From Kordia aestuariivivens (GTDB taxonomy: Bacteria; Bacteroidota; Bacteroidia; Flavobacteriales; Flavobacteriaceae), in the NCBI RefSeq assembly GCF_014397005.1, contig NZ_JACGWS010000003.1:310001-374000 (forward strand): a stretch of DNA of 64,000 bases, in the 5' to 3' direction. Position numbers and translations under genes: made by a program. Numbering within the stretch: position 1 is the stretch's first letter; each line of letters begins with the position of its first letter. This document shows, piece after piece, positions 1-9,168 of this stretch. The notes under the pieces are model-generated. The model saw nothing but the letters and a program-made list of their open reading frames with translations. It did not search any database and was not told the origin of the DNA.

Positions 1-1
1 C

Positions 2-2089
2 GATCCAAAAGTCTTTTTTCACTTTATCTGTAAAGTATCTATTGTTGTTGTAATTTTTTATTCATGGAAAGCAGTTCAATATTTCTCAGGAAATTCAAGT
101 ACGGCTAGAACAAGTGAATTTGTCTTAGGATTTCAACATTGCTTTTCTAATATTAACATTTACACAGCATACTTAGTAGTGCAATTACCGTTTGTTATAT
201 ACGGCTTTTTATATTTTGAAAAAATCTGGAAATACATTTCAGGTTTGGCAATATTTCTTGCCATTGTTGCTTTGTTTTTTGCAGCTTCAAGAACTGCTGT
301 ATTATCATTCGTTGTTATATTTATCATCACAATAGCTTATTTGCTATATGGAATTATAAAACACAGTGCAAAGCTTAAAAAAGAAACAGCTTTTTTGTTT
401 GTAGCACCTTTCTTAATTATACTTTTAGTGTTGAATGTGAATAGAATTGATAAAAATTCTATGAATACCTTGGACGATCTTTTGAACACGCGAAACACTG
501 ATTACTATAGTGGAAGAAATTACGTAAATCAAAATTATTCCAAGGAAAAAGAAATCGTTTCGGCGGATGTTTCTATTAAAATAGAATCACGATCGAGTTC
601 AGGACGATTTTCGTTGTGGAAACTCGCTTTTGATAATTTTAAGGAAAATCCTGTGCTTGGTGTCGGTTATGGAAATTATAAAGCCGTTGGTAAAAAAACA
701 CATTATATTAATTATACCAATAGTAAAGGAGCTTTTGCAAACCCTAGACGTGCGCACAGTGATTTCTTGGAAAAGCTAGCGGAAACAGGTATTGTTGGTT
801 TTCTCTTTTATGTTTCTCTATTTATTGCGCCATTTCTATGGTTTATCGGATTAATGCGTCGCGAAAAAGATTTTAAAACACAATATATATATGCCACTGT
901 TTTTTTAGTAGCTTTAGGTTATACACTTGATGCATTGCTAAACTTTCCGTTGGAGCGTGCGCCTATTCAACTATTCTTTATTATTTCGGTGGTATTTATT
1001 TTGGCTTTCGCTAGAAGGCAAACGACCAGCGAAATCGTTTTGAGTAGTAAAAAATTACAGTTAGTCATATTTGGCGTATTATTTCTGTTCAGTTTTGCCA
1101 GTATAGCTTCAAACTATGCAGTATTTAAAGCATATCAACTACAACGTGAAATGCGAACCGATTTATCAGGAAAAGCGTTGTTTGGCGACGGAAAACTGAA
1201 ATATAGCTATGAAAACATCAAAGAAAGATGGCGAGACTATCCACAATTGAGTTATGTTGGAACCGTTAATAATGTGTTCTTGGCAAATTATGCCATCAAA
1301 GCAAAAAAATATGACGAAGCATTAGCCATTTTAAACACATCACAATCATACAATGTAGATGCATTTTTGGTAAAAGCATTTAAGGCAGAAATCTATTTGA
1401 ATGTAAAAGATAATTTAGACAGCGCAAAACATTATTCGGAACAAGTTTTTGATGGATATCCAGGATTCAAAACGAATTATAACATGCTTAAAAAAATCTA
1501 TCTAAAAGATAAAGATACCGCAAGTCTGCTAAAAATAATGCATCACTATACGAAACATAATTATAGAGATGTGAGTGAATGGAAAACCAAATCGAACACC
1601 ATGTACGATTTTACCAAAGACAGTGAATTAATGCTCAAAATACTAGATACGGGATTGGCATATAATAAGTTTAGTAGCAAAATTGTCAATGCAAAAAAAG
1701 AAGTTTTAGGAAAGCTAAAGTTTAAATCGTATCTCAGTAATGATGAAGTAAAAGCAAAACATCAAGTAGCGTATGATTTTTTTGTAAAACAACAATATCC
1801 ACAAGCGAGAAAAGTTTTTGAAGAAATTCTTAAAACAAACCCTACAGATTATCTATCCATTCAAAATATAGGTATTATTGATTTGATAAATAAAAACTAC
1901 CTAGATGCTGTCAAAAATTTATCAAAAGTCATCGATGCACAGGCATTTAGTGATGGAAAAGCAGAATACAGTCGTGGTTATTGCTATGAACAATTGGGCA
2001 ACCTAGAAAAAGCAAAAGAAGATTATAAGACAAGTAGACTTAAAAAATATCCACAAGCTATCTCACTTCCTGAATCGAAGTATAAATAA
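2..2089 (+). CDS. O-antigen ligase / Wzy-type polymerase family protein, 5' end outside window
   Basis: Inner-membrane protein of the O-antigen ligase/polymerase family, expected to join or transfer polysaccharide units on the periplasmic face. The reading frame is open from base 2, so the GTG at 179 is not accepted as the start and the true start lies before the window. Several hydrophobic segments are visible up to about base 1130, with a large extracytoplasmic loop holding the family-type segment ENPVLGVGYGNY near 650-680, followed by a conserved R..HSDFLEKLAETG stretch. The C-terminal third (about 1150-2089) is soluble and TPR-like, with helical pairs such as NYLDAVKNLSKVI and GNLEKAKEDYKTSRL, a common fusion in Bacteroidota. 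The exact substrate cannot be read from sequence. The downstream spacer holds a likely terminator. Confidence 0.8.
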   Translation, partial: DPKVFFHFICKVSIVVVIFYSWKAVQYFSGNSSTARTSEFVLGFQHCFSNINIYTAYLVVQLPFVIYGFLYFEKIWKYISGLAIFLAIVALFFAASRTAVLSFVVIFIITIAYLLYGIIKHSAKLKKETAFLFVAPFLIILLVLNVNRIDKNSMNTLDDLLNTRNTDYYSGRNYVNQNYSKEKEIVSADVSIKIESRSSSGRFSLWKLAFDNFKENPVLGVGYGNYKAVGKKTHYINYTNSKGAFANPRRAHSDFLEKLAETGIVGFLFYVSLFIAPFLWFIGLMRREKDFKTQYIYATVFLVALGYTLDALLNFPLERAPIQLFFIISVVFILAFARRQTTSEIVLSSKKLQLVIFGVLFLFSFASIASNYAVFKAYQLQREMRTDLSGKALFGDGKLKYSYENIKERWRDYPQLSYVGTVNNVFLANYAIKAKKYDEALAILNTSQSYNVDAFLVKAFKAEIYLNVKDNLDSAKHYSEQVFDGYPGFKTNYNMLKKIYLKDKDTASLLKIMHHYTKHNYRDVSEWKTKSNTMYDFTKDSELMLKILDTGLAYNKFSSKIVNAKKEVLGKLKFKSYLSNDEVKAKHQVAYDFFVKQQYPQARKVFEEILKTNPTDYLSIQNIGIIDLINKNYLDAVKNLSKVIDAQAFSDGKAEYSRGYCYEQLGNLEKAKEDYKTSRLKKYPQAISLPESKYK

Positions 2090-2200
2090 TATTGGTTCAA
2101 CAAAAAGATAACATGGGACGTTTTCTTTTTCTGCAGTGTAGCAGACATTTTTCGTTAAAAATTTTTGAAGCCTTGGAAAAAATTTAGAAAAGTGGATGCG

Positions 2201-2270
2201 GTTTTAGCTTTCCAAAGAGAAAGCTGAAAACACCTCTGGAAAAAGCGCGCTTTCTTTTGTTTCTTTTCTT
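2201..2270 (+). terminator. Two adjacent hairpins with T-rich tail after the ligase gene
   Basis: A 12-bp stem with a one-base bulge (2201-2212 against 2219-2231) is followed by the palindrome AAAGCGCGCTTT (2242-2253) and a T-rich run. It probably ends the ligase transcript. The rest of the 2090-2445 spacer shows no gene. Confidence 0.45.
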
Positions 2271-2392
2271 TTTGCGAGCAACGAAAACGAAAATAAGAAA
2301 CTAAAAATGAAACACTTAGTTCTAGAATTTTCAATACTAGTTGAGTTTTTATTTAGTAGAAGTTATATCATAGTAATCACGATAAATAAAAA

Positions 2393-2416
2393 AAAGCTGC
2401 TTTTTACAGCAGCTTT
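2393..2416 (-). terminator. Rho-independent terminator of the precursor-peptide pair
   Basis: AAAGCTGCT (2393-2401) and AGCAGCTTT (2408-2416) form a perfect 9-bp stem with a 6-nt loop. Read on the minus strand it is followed by a T-rich run, 30 bases after the stop of the 2446-2706 gene. Confidence 0.75.
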
Positions 2417-2445
2417 CCTCAATATATAAATAAATTAGGTTGTTT

Positions 2446-2706
2446 TTAGCAAACAAAATTAGTTGGACAACCTGCAAGCGAACAATCTAAAGTTTTAATG
2501 CAACCACTATCCAAGGTTTGTTGGCAATCAATACGTAATGTCGGACAATCAAATTGTAGTGTTGGACAATTGAATCTTGTTGGACAAAATAGTGTTGGAC
2601 AAGCGATAGAAACAATAGTTCCTCCACTTACTTGGCTCTCTTCTAAACTAGACACAACTTTTTTGTTAAGTGTTAACTTCTTTAAACTTTTTTTATTTTT
2701 TTTCAT
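2446..2706 (-). CDS. Lanthipeptide-like precursor with Cys-Pro-Thr repeats
   Basis: Small 86-residue precursor. Residues 1-29 form a basic leader with the segment KLTLNKKVVSSLEESQVSGG ending in a double glycine. This is the leader style of Bacteroidota class I lanthipeptide precursors, with a hydrophobic-Lys-Lys-V-V-S-x-L core. Residues 30-86 are the putative core, with nine Cys and repeated CPT units (CPTLF, CPTRFN, CPTLQFD, CPTLRID). Every Cys is preceded by a Ser or Thr two to four residues upstream, so thioether rings are possible on paper. It is second in a two-gene unit, 19 bases after the 2726-2986 gene, and a terminator follows. No dehydratase, cyclase or transporter gene lies in the window. 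The family call is by leader similarity only; a secreted disulfide peptide is the alternative. Confidence 0.75.
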   Translation of the reverse strand: MKKNKKSLKKLTLNKKVVSSLEESQVSGGTIVSIACPTLFCPTRFNCPTLQFDCPTLRIDCQQTLDSGCIKTLDCSLAGCPTNFVC

Positions 2707-2725
2707 GATTTAAAATTTTAATGGA

Positions 2726-2986
2726 TTAGAATGGACATGCTAAAGTGTTTATTGGACATGCAAGAGTTTCAATCGGACAAATTTGTGTCTCAATTGGGCA
2801 GATCCAAGTTGGTCTTGGACAAAACCTTGTTTCAATAGGGCAGATCCAAGTTCCAGGACAATTCAGCGTATTAATAGGACAAATATGTGTGGTAACAGCA
2901 CCACCATTTGTCTGCTGAATTTCCAAGTTGGACACAACTTTTTTGTTCAGCGAAAGCTTTTTAAACGTTTTTTGTTTTTTTTTCAT
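2726..2986 (-). CDS. Lanthipeptide-like precursor with an eightfold T-x-x-C-P core
   Basis: 86-residue precursor with the same 29-residue leader layout as its neighbour (KLSLNKKVVSNLEIQQTNGG). The 57-residue core has eight Cys at core positions 7, 14, 20, 27, 34, 41, 48 and 55. All eight have Thr exactly three residues before and Pro directly after, giving a perfect (T-x-x-C-P)x8 array with a seven-residue period and one six-residue step. T-x-x-C is a classic spacing for methyllanthionine rings, which suggests a chain of small rings joined by prolines; that is inference. DNA repeats such as the 15-mer GGGCAGATCCAAGTT (twice, 2799-2860) indicate growth by duplication. First gene of a two-gene unit on the minus strand. 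Modification enzymes are not in this window. Confidence 0.8.
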   Translation of the reverse strand: MKKKQKTFKKLSLNKKVVSNLEIQQTNGGAVTTHICPINTLNCPGTWICPIETRFCPRPTWICPIETQICPIETLACPINTLACPF

Positions 2987-3024
2987 GGTTTGTAAGTTTT
3001 TAAAAGGTTTGTATTTCTTTTCCC

Positions 3025-3034
3025 GTTACGTAAC
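3025..3034. promoter_or_regulatory. Palindrome GTTACGTAAC upstream of the precursor pair
   Basis: A perfect 10-bp palindrome sits 39 bases upstream of the 2986 start, a plausible operator position for the minus-strand peptide unit. No second copy was found, so this is weak. Confidence 0.2.
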
Positions 3035-3276
3035 AGTTTTACAAATTTCCTTCTATTTAATGAATTGATAAACAGCTTTATAGATACTTTTTTCGAGTGT
3101 TTTCCCTGTTTTGTTATAAGGAAAAACACCGCGAAAACAAGAAACTAACTTTCATTTTAATATATTTGAGTATCAAAATTCAGGAACCATGAAATGAACC
3201 ATAATCATTGGTTGATAGTAACCGTGTGATTATAGGTGAATTCCATCTGAGAGGATTCATACATAAAAATAAACAG

Positions 3277-4620
3277 ATGAAAAAAGTCTTAAAAATAGCT
3301 TTAGTACTTATTGTAATTCTTGCCGTTGTTGTCGCCTTTAATTATTCGCGTTTAAATATTATCTCTGGATATTCCGCAAAAAATATGAGTTCGTCTGTCT
3401 TTGTCGCGGAAAGGACTGTGGAATTTACAGATGCGACGGACAACAATTTTGGACCTATAAACATCGCTGAAGATGTCGTTGATGAATTCAAAAAATCTGC
3501 ATCAGCATCTGTGTTTGGATTTATGGAACGAACCGCAGTTTACCGAAAAGGCTTGGGAAGTGTACTTATTGATGATGACTACGATATATTACAAGAAACG
3601 CCAGTACCATACCGAACAAATATTGCACGAATGTCTTCATATCCTTATGGAAGTATGAAGCAAAAAGATACTATATTTTCAAATGTTGATTACGATAAGA
3701 TTAATAATGCTGTCAATTACGCTTTCGCGAAAGAAAACGGAGAAGATGTCAAAAAAACACGCGCAGTTTTAGTCATTTATAAAGATCAAATACTGGCAGA
3801 ACAATACGCAACTGGTTTTAACAAAGATTCTAGAATATTAGGCTGGTCTATGACCAAAAGTTTGTTAAGTACCATGTTTGGAGTACTACAATATCAAGGA
3901 AAAATTAATGTTTGGGACAAAGCTCCAGTTGAAGCTTGGGAAAATGATGAGCGCAACCAAATAACCATTCACAATTTACTACAAATGAATAGTGGTTTGG
4001 AATGGGAAGAAGATTACGGTAAAATATCAGATGTGACTAAAATGTTGTTTTTGGACAAAGACATGACAAAATCGCAAGCAGAAAAACCATTGGTTGGTAC
4101 CCCAAACGAAACTTGGTATTATTCTTCTGGAACTTCTAACTTACTTTCAGGGATCTTGCGAAAGCAATTTAGCAGGCATCAAGACTACTTAAATTATCCG
4201 TATGTTGACTTCATTGATAAAATAGGAATGCACTCCATGTTAATTGAAGCTGATATGGAAGGAAATTATGTAGGTTCGTCGTATGCTTGGGCAAATGCAC
4301 GCGATTGGGCAAAATTTGGATTGCTCTACTTACATAGAGGTAATTGGAACGGCACACAAATATTTGATGATTCTTGGGTAGATTATGTGACGAAACCAAC
4401 ACCAACATCTGATGGACGTTATGGAGCGCACTTTTGGTTAAATGCTGGCGGATATCATCCAGATGTGCCAAAAGATATGTATTCGGCAAACGGATATCAA
4501 GGACAACGCGTATACATTATTCCATCAAAAGATTTAGTAATTGTACGTTTTGGATTGGTCGGTAGCGATGGAATGGATTTCAATAAATTTCTAAGTGAAA
4601 TTACTACGGCAATTGAGTAG
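3277..4620 (+). CDS. Serine hydrolase, beta-lactamase/class C family
   Basis: Penicillin-binding-protein-like serine hydrolase, probably anchored at the membrane by one N-terminal helix. The start at 3277 (MKKVLKIALVLIVILAVVV) was chosen because it begins directly with a basic-hydrophobic signal/anchor; the frame extends upstream to 3208 with unlikely sequence. It is 447 residues long. The S-x-x-K catalytic motif appears as WSMTK (Ser about residue 191), and a Y-S-S motif (YYSSGTS) near residue 282 fits the second catalytic element. The C-terminal NGYQGQRVYIIPSKDLVIV matches the end of the fold. Substrate unknown; esterase, peptidase or beta-lactamase-like activities are all possible. It converges on the suf operon with a shared terminator between. 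Confidence 0.85.
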   Translation: MKKVLKIALVLIVILAVVVAFNYSRLNIISGYSAKNMSSSVFVAERTVEFTDATDNNFGPINIAEDVVDEFKKSASASVFGFMERTAVYRKGLGSVLIDDDYDILQETPVPYRTNIARMSSYPYGSMKQKDTIFSNVDYDKINNAVNYAFAKENGEDVKKTRAVLVIYKDQILAEQYATGFNKDSRILGWSMTKSLLSTMFGVLQYQGKINVWDKAPVEAWENDERNQITIHNLLQMNSGLEWEEDYGKISDVTKMLFLDKDMTKSQAEKPLVGTPNETWYYSSGTSNLLSGILRKQFSRHQDYLNYPYVDFIDKIGMHSMLIEADMEGNYVGSSYAWANARDWAKFGLLYLHRGNWNGTQIFDDSWVDYVTKPTPTSDGRYGAHFWLNAGGYHPDVPKDMYSANGYQGQRVYIIPSKDLVIVRFGLVGSDGMDFNKFLSEITTAIE

Positions 4621-4650
4621 AGATAACATTTTTCAGATATATTCCACAAA

Positions 4651-4680
4651 AAAATCCCAAAGCGTTTGCTTCGGGATTTT
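4651..4680. terminator. Bidirectional terminator between hydrolase and sufD
   Basis: AAAATCCC (4651-4658) pairs with GGGATTTT (4673-4680), with a further AAGC/GCTT inner stem. A/T runs on both sides serve both convergent transcripts. Confidence 0.75.
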
Positions 4681-4700
4681 AATTTCTTGTCTTTCCTTTT

Positions 4701-6020
4701 TTATAAATCGAATCCTAAATTAACGCCTAATTTTTGAGCGATTAATTTATTGATTCGGGATTTAAGAGCGTTTATCTTCACACTTTCTAAAACGTTATTC
4801 GCAAAAGCGTAGGTTAGTAATGCTTTGGCCTCTTTCTTAGGAATTCCGCGTGAACGCATATAAAATAAAGCATCTTTATCTAACTGACCAATGGTACAAC
4901 CGTGCGAACATTTTACATCATCTGCAAAAATTTCTAGTTGAGGTTTAGTGTTAATAGTTGCTTTATCGTCTACTAAAATATTATTATTTGCCTGGAATGC
5001 ATTTGTCTTTTGTGCTTCCTTTTCCACCACAACTTTTCCGTTGAAAACTCCCGTAGAACGATCAGCAAAAATACCTTTGTAATCTTGGTGACTTTCACAA
5101 TTTGGTTCAATATGATGTACCAATGTGTTGTGATCTACATGTTGCTTATCACCAATGATGGTAATTCCTTTCATGGTAGAATCAATATGTTCTCCTTTTT
5201 GGAAGAATTGTAAATTGTTACGAACTAACTTTCCACCAAACGAAAATGTATGTACAGAAGCGTGACTGCTTTGCTTTTGAGAAATATAAGTATTGTCGAT
5301 CAAAGACGCATCTTGATTGTCATTTTGAATCTTATAATAATCAATAATAGCACGCTTGTTTGCGAAAATTTCAGTGACCGAATTTGTCAATACAACATTT
5401 GATGTCAAACTTTGATGACGCTCAATGATTTGTACATGTGAATTTTCATCAACTACGATTAAATTTCGTGGTTGCAGCATCAGAGAAGTTTCATTTCCAG
5501 TAGAAAAGTGAATGATTTGAATTGGTTTTTCTACTACTTTGTTTTTTGGAATGTGAATGTATGCACCTTCCGAAGCAAACGCTGTATTTAACGACGTTAA
5601 ACTATGATCCGCTTTTGCAGCTTTGTTATAATACGAATCAATAATGATTTTATACTTAGGCATGCTCAATGCAGCGCTCATTAGACACACATCAATTCCG
5701 TCATGTGTAGTTTCCGAAAGGAAAGAACTATATTTTCCATCGATAAATACAATTTTATACGTATCAATATCGTGAATAAAATATTTTTTAACTTCTTTAA
5801 ATTCGATTGCTGTTTCTTGTTGTGGAGAAATACTATAATCGTGCTTTAATAAAGCATTGAGTGAAGTATATTTCCAGTCTTCATCTTTTTTTGAAGGAAA
5901 CCCTTTTTCCTGAAACGTTTTAATGGCTTCATTCCTGATTCCATGTAGGTTTTTAGATTCATCGTTTACACGATCTTCAAAAACCATAAAGGATGACAAT
6001 AATTTATCTTTTAACTCCAT
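4701..6020 (-). CDS. sufD: Fe-S cluster assembly protein SufD
   Basis: Scaffold subunit of the SufBCD complex, which builds Fe-S clusters in the cytoplasm. The length (439 residues) and the C-terminal family signature DDVKCSHGCTIGQL followed by FYMRSRGIPKKEA are clear SufD features, and the His in CSHG is the family's conserved functional histidine. The middle is the beta-helix core typical of SufB/SufD. It is the last gene of the minus-strand operon, 22 bases after sufC. Only a terminator and a convergent gene follow, so sufS and sufE, which follow sufD in many flavobacteria, are not adjacent here. Confidence 0.95.
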   Translation of the reverse strand: MELKDKLLSSFMVFEDRVNDESKNLHGIRNEAIKTFQEKGFPSKKDEDWKYTSLNALLKHDYSISPQQETAIEFKEVKKYFIHDIDTYKIVFIDGKYSSFLSETTHDGIDVCLMSAALSMPKYKIIIDSYYNKAAKADHSLTSLNTAFASEGAYIHIPKNKVVEKPIQIIHFSTGNETSLMLQPRNLIVVDENSHVQIIERHQSLTSNVVLTNSVTEIFANKRAIIDYYKIQNDNQDASLIDNTYISQKQSSHASVHTFSFGGKLVRNNLQFFQKGEHIDSTMKGITIIGDKQHVDHNTLVHHIEPNCESHQDYKGIFADRSTGVFNGKVVVEKEAQKTNAFQANNNILVDDKATINTKPQLEIFADDVKCSHGCTIGQLDKDALFYMRSRGIPKKEAKALLTYAFANNVLESVKINALKSRINKLIAQKLGVNLGFDL

Positions 6021-6042
6021 CTATTTCTTTTGTAATCGATTT

Positions 6043-6795
6043 TTAAATTGTCGCTTCTTGCTTGATCCAGTCGTATCCTTTTTCTTCTAATTCTAAGGCT
6101 AATGCTTTCGTGCCCGATTTTACAATTTTTCCATCGTGTAAAACGTGTACAAAATCAGGTTCGATATAATCTAACAAACGTTGGTAGTGTGTAATGATGA
6201 TTACGGCGTTGTCTTTACTTCGTAATTTATTTACACCATTTGCAACAATTCGCAACGCATCAATATCCAAACCAGAATCAGTTTCATCTAAGATGGCTAA
6301 TTTTGGTTCTAGCATTGCCATTTGGAAAATTTCGTTACGTTTCTTTTCTCCACCAGAAAATCCTTCATTTAATGAACGAGAAAGGAATTTTCTATCAATC
6401 TCTAACAATTCAGCTTTCTCGCGAATTTTCTTTAACATTTCGCTTGCTGGCATATCTTCTAAACCTTGTGCTTTACGGGTTTCGTTGATCGCTGTTTTTA
6501 CAAAGTTTGTCACAGAAACTCCAGGAATTTCTACAGGATACTGAAACGATAGAAAAACACCTTGATGTGCGCGTTCTTCTGGACCTAATTCTTCAATATT
6601 TTCACCATTTAAAAAGATTTCTCCATCGGTAACTTCATATTCTTCTTTTCCTGCAATTACAGCAGATAAGGTACTTTTTCCTGATCCGTTTGGTCCCATG
6701 ATTGCATGTACTTCTCCTGCGTTTACTTCAAGGTTGATTCCTTTAAGAATTCCCTTATCTTCAATACCTGCGTGTAGATTTTTTATGTGTAACAT
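6043..6795 (-). CDS. sufC: Fe-S cluster assembly ATPase SufC
   Basis: ABC-type ATPase that drives the SufBCD scaffold. Visible elements in order: Walker A GPNGSGKST near residue 35, Q-loop FLSFQYPVEIPGV, ABC signature FSGGEKKRNEI, Walker B LAILDETDSGLD, and the switch His in IIITHYQR. The 250-residue length is normal. It lies between the small lipoprotein gene and sufD on the minus strand and is almost certainly cotranscribed with both. The assignment is secure. Confidence 0.97.
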   Translation of the reverse strand: MLHIKNLHAGIEDKGILKGINLEVNAGEVHAIMGPNGSGKSTLSAVIAGKEEYEVTDGEIFLNGENIEELGPEERAHQGVFLSFQYPVEIPGVSVTNFVKTAINETRKAQGLEDMPASEMLKKIREKAELLEIDRKFLSRSLNEGFSGGEKKRNEIFQMAMLEPKLAILDETDSGLDIDALRIVANGVNKLRSKDNAVIIITHYQRLLDYIEPDFVHVLHDGKIVKSGTKALALELEEKGYDWIKQEATI

Positions 6796-6826
6796 TCTAA
6801 TGCTTATTATATTTTTTTAAAACGAA

Positions 6827-7225
6827 TTATTGATTGTTTTTGATGATAATAGTACCATCTTCACCATTACGTGGCTCTTGTACAGAAATGATTTCTTTTA
6901 CTTCGATGATTTCTGGCCAAGCATTTTCAATTGTATTTACTTTCTTGAGACCTTTGATAACCACAGGAACCATGTCGTGATCTTGTTTTTTATATACTTT
7001 ACACTTTTCGTTAAGTGCAAACATCTGATCGTCCACAACGACTCCGTACATTTGATCTCCAGCGGCTTGAAAAACGGCTGCTTTTTCACTTTCTAAGTAT
7101 AAAAACATACCCGAAAACGTTTCGTACTGTGAAGCAGTTTCTGTAACTGTTTCGGTTGATTTGGAGTCGTTTTTACAACTTAGTGTCAATACGCATAATG
7201 CGAATACGAAATAAATTTTTCTCAT
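6827..7225 (-). CDS. Small lipoprotein inside the suf operon
   Basis: Predicted lipoprotein of 132 residues, function unknown. The start at 7225 is preferred over 7261 because it begins the signal MRKIYFVFALCVLTLSC, whose LTLSC is a lipobox, and it removes overlap with sufB. The mature part has beta-rich segments (MFLYLESEKAAVFQAAGDQM, PVVIKGLKKVNTIENAWPEI), which may suggest a small OB-like fold. It sits between sufB and sufC with about 30 bases on each side. A lipoprotein in a cytoplasmic Fe-S operon is odd and may reflect insertion or loose coupling. Confidence 0.7.
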   Translation of the reverse strand: MRKIYFVFALCVLTLSCKNDSKSTETVTETASQYETFSGMFLYLESEKAAVFQAAGDQMYGVVVDDQMFALNEKCKVYKKQDHDMVPVVIKGLKKVNTIENAWPEIIEVKEIISVQEPRNGEDGTIIIKNNQ

Positions 7226-7253
7226 GTTTTGTGGTGTTTTGTTTTGTGATTTA

Positions 7254-8702
7254 TTATCCAACGGATCCTTCTAATGAAATTTCTAATAATTTTTGTGCTT
7301 CCACAGCAAATTCCATTGGCAACTTGTTCAATACGTCTTTACTGAAACCATTTACAATTAACGCAATTGCTTTTTCGGTATCAATTCCACGTTGGTTGCA
7401 ATAGAAAATTTGATCTTCTCCAATTTTACTAGTGGTTGCTTCGTGTTCTATTTGTGCAGATTTATTTTTTACTTCAATGTATGGAAACGTGTGTGCGCCA
7501 CATTGATTTCCCATCAAGAGTGAATCACACTGTGAAAAGTTACGTGCATTTTCTGCTTTAGAAGCAATTTGCACTAAACCTCTATAACTGTTTTGCGACT
7601 TTCCAGCAGAAATACCTTTAGAAATAATGGTACTTCTAGTGTTTTTTCCAAGATGAATCATCTTCGTTCCTGTATCAGCTTGTTGATGATTGTTTGTGAC
7701 AGCAATTGAGTAAAATTCTCCAATTGAATAATCACCTTTTAAGATACAACTTGGATATTTCCATGTAACAGCTGAACCTGTTTCTACTTGTGTCCAAGAT
7801 ATTTTTGCGCCTTTTTCGCACAATCCTCTTTTGGTCACAAAGTTAAAAACGCCACCTTTTCCTTCTGCATTTCCAGGATACCAGTTTTGCACAGTAGAAT
7901 ATTTAATTTCTGCATCATCCATAGCAATGAGTTCTACAACTGCTGCATGCAATTGGTTTTCATCACGTGATGGTGCTGTACAACCTTCTAAGTAGCTTAC
8001 ATAGCTTCCTTCGTCAGCAATAAGAAGTGTACGTTCAAACTGACCAGTTCCTGCTTGATTGATTCGGAAATAGGTTGATAATTCCATCGGACAACGAACG
8101 CCTTTTGGAATGTAACAAAATGAACCATCTGTAAAAACCGCCGAATTTAACGCCGCGTAGAAGTTGTCTTTGGTAGGAACAATAGTTCCCATGTATTTTT
8201 TAACCAATTCTGGATGCTCTTGAATGGCTTCCGAAATAGGGCAGAAGATAATTCCTTTTTCTGCCAAGGTCTTTTTGAATGTAGTAGCAACCGAAACTGA
8301 ATCTACTACGATATCAATGGCAACACCTTGTAGTTTTTTTTGTTCATCAATAGAAATTCCAAGTTTTCTATACATTTCCAACAACTCAGGATCCACATCA
8401 TCCATAGTTTTATTTGGATCTGCTTGTTTTGGAGCTGAATAATAAGAAATCGCTTGAAAATCGGGTTTAGTATAGTGTACATTTGCCCATTCAGGTTCTT
8501 CCATTTCCGACCAAACTCTGAATGCTTCCAAACGCCAATCAGTCATCCATTGTGGCTCATTTTTCTTTTTCGAAATAGCTCTTACAATATCTTCATTAAG
8601 ACCAATAGGAAATGTGTCACTTTCAATGTCTGTATAAAATCCGTACTCGTACTCTTTGGTTTCGAGCTCTTTTTGTAATTCTTCTTCAGTATACTTACTC
8701 AT
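7254..8702 (-). CDS. sufB: Fe-S cluster assembly protein SufB
   Basis: Core scaffold of the SufBCD complex on which nascent clusters form. 482 residues from the ATG at 8702 ([20 protein letters not shown]); this start was chosen over 8720 because it matches the family N-terminus. Family segments include [40 protein letters not shown] and the C-terminal [20 protein letters not shown] followed by RGID; the Cys of FYCNQRG is at a conserved position. It precedes the small lipoprotein gene and sufC and follows the four-helix-bundle gene. Confidence 0.96.
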   Translation of the reverse strand: MSKYTEEELQKELETKEYEYGFYTDIESDTFPIGLNEDIVRAISKKKNEPQWMTDWRLEAFRVWSEMEEPEWANVHYTKPDFQAISYYSAPKQADPNKTMDDVDPELLEMYRKLGISIDEQKKLQGVAIDIVVDSVSVATTFKKTLAEKGIIFCPISEAIQEHPELVKKYMGTIVPTKDNFYAALNSAVFTDGSFCYIPKGVRCPMELSTYFRINQAGTGQFERTLLIADEGSYVSYLEGCTAPSRDENQLHAAVVELIAMDDAEIKYSTVQNWYPGNAEGKGGVFNFVTKRGLCEKGAKISWTQVETGSAVTWKYPSCILKGDYSIGEFYSIAVTNNHQQADTGTKMIHLGKNTRSTIISKGISAGKSQNSYRGLVQIASKAENARNFSQCDSLLMGNQCGAHTFPYIEVKNKSAQIEHEATTSKIGEDQIFYCNQRGIDTEKAIALIVNGFSKDVLNKLPMEFAVEAQKLLEISLEGSVG

Positions 8703-8737
8703 TCTTTCTTTTTTGTTCAAAGTTTAAAGTTCAATAT

Positions 8738-9130
8738 TTAAGGTTGCTTACTCTTGTATTTGCTTCCTTTCATTTCACTTTTTGACAAATAATTTATAAA
8801 TGCGCTAATTTTTTTACTCAAAACAAGTGTTGCTGTTTTTAATGTTTCACTTGTAATATATTTTCTATCTACAATTCTATATAACTGCGATCTTGTTTCG
8901 CCACAAGAAGCTTTTGCTATTGATAAGAATTGTATAAATTCTCTATTTCCATTTCGTTCAAATCCTTCTGCAATATTGTCCATAATGGAACCTGAAGAAG
9001 CATTGATTTGATTGTAAAGTTTATAATCGGTTTTTAAATCGCTTTGTTTTGCAATTTCAAAGATATCTTGACAAAGTTTTCGAGCTAGTTTCCAAATTTC
9101 TAAATCTTCAAACTGTTTTATAGTTGCCAT
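8738..9130 (-). CDS. Four-helix-bundle protein of the 23S rRNA IVS-encoded (S23) family
   Basis: 130-residue protein with the family pattern [20 protein letters not shown] near the start, [19 protein letters not shown] in the middle and [18 protein letters not shown] towards the end. Members of this family were first noticed in intervening sequences of 23S rRNA genes but are common as free genes in Bacteroidota. Their molecular role is not established. No rRNA is near; the gene lies in the suf operon between sufA and sufB and reads in the same direction. Whether it affects Fe-S assembly cannot be said. Confidence 0.85.
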   Translation of the reverse strand: MATIKQFEDLEIWKLARKLCQDIFEIAKQSDLKTDYKLYNQINASSGSIMDNIAEGFERNGNREFIQFLSIAKASCGETRSQLYRIVDRKYITSETLKTATLVLSKKISAFINYLSKSEMKGSKYKSKQP

Positions 9131-9168
9131 ACGAATCTAACCTTGAACTTAAAACTTTAAACCTTGAA

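Noticed and set aside
179-2089. GTG at 179 as start of the ligase gene
   Set aside because: The frame is open to base 2 with hydrophobic membrane-type sequence before the GTG, so the gene begins outside the window.
2498-2995. Plus-strand reading frames over the precursor pair
   Set aside because: They are antisense shadows; the minus-strand products have leader, GG site and regular Cys arrays, while the plus-strand ones have no family or start context.
8738-9130. rRNA intervening sequence
   Set aside because: The protein belongs to the S23/IVS family, but no 23S rRNA sequence surrounds it; it is a free gene in the suf operon.
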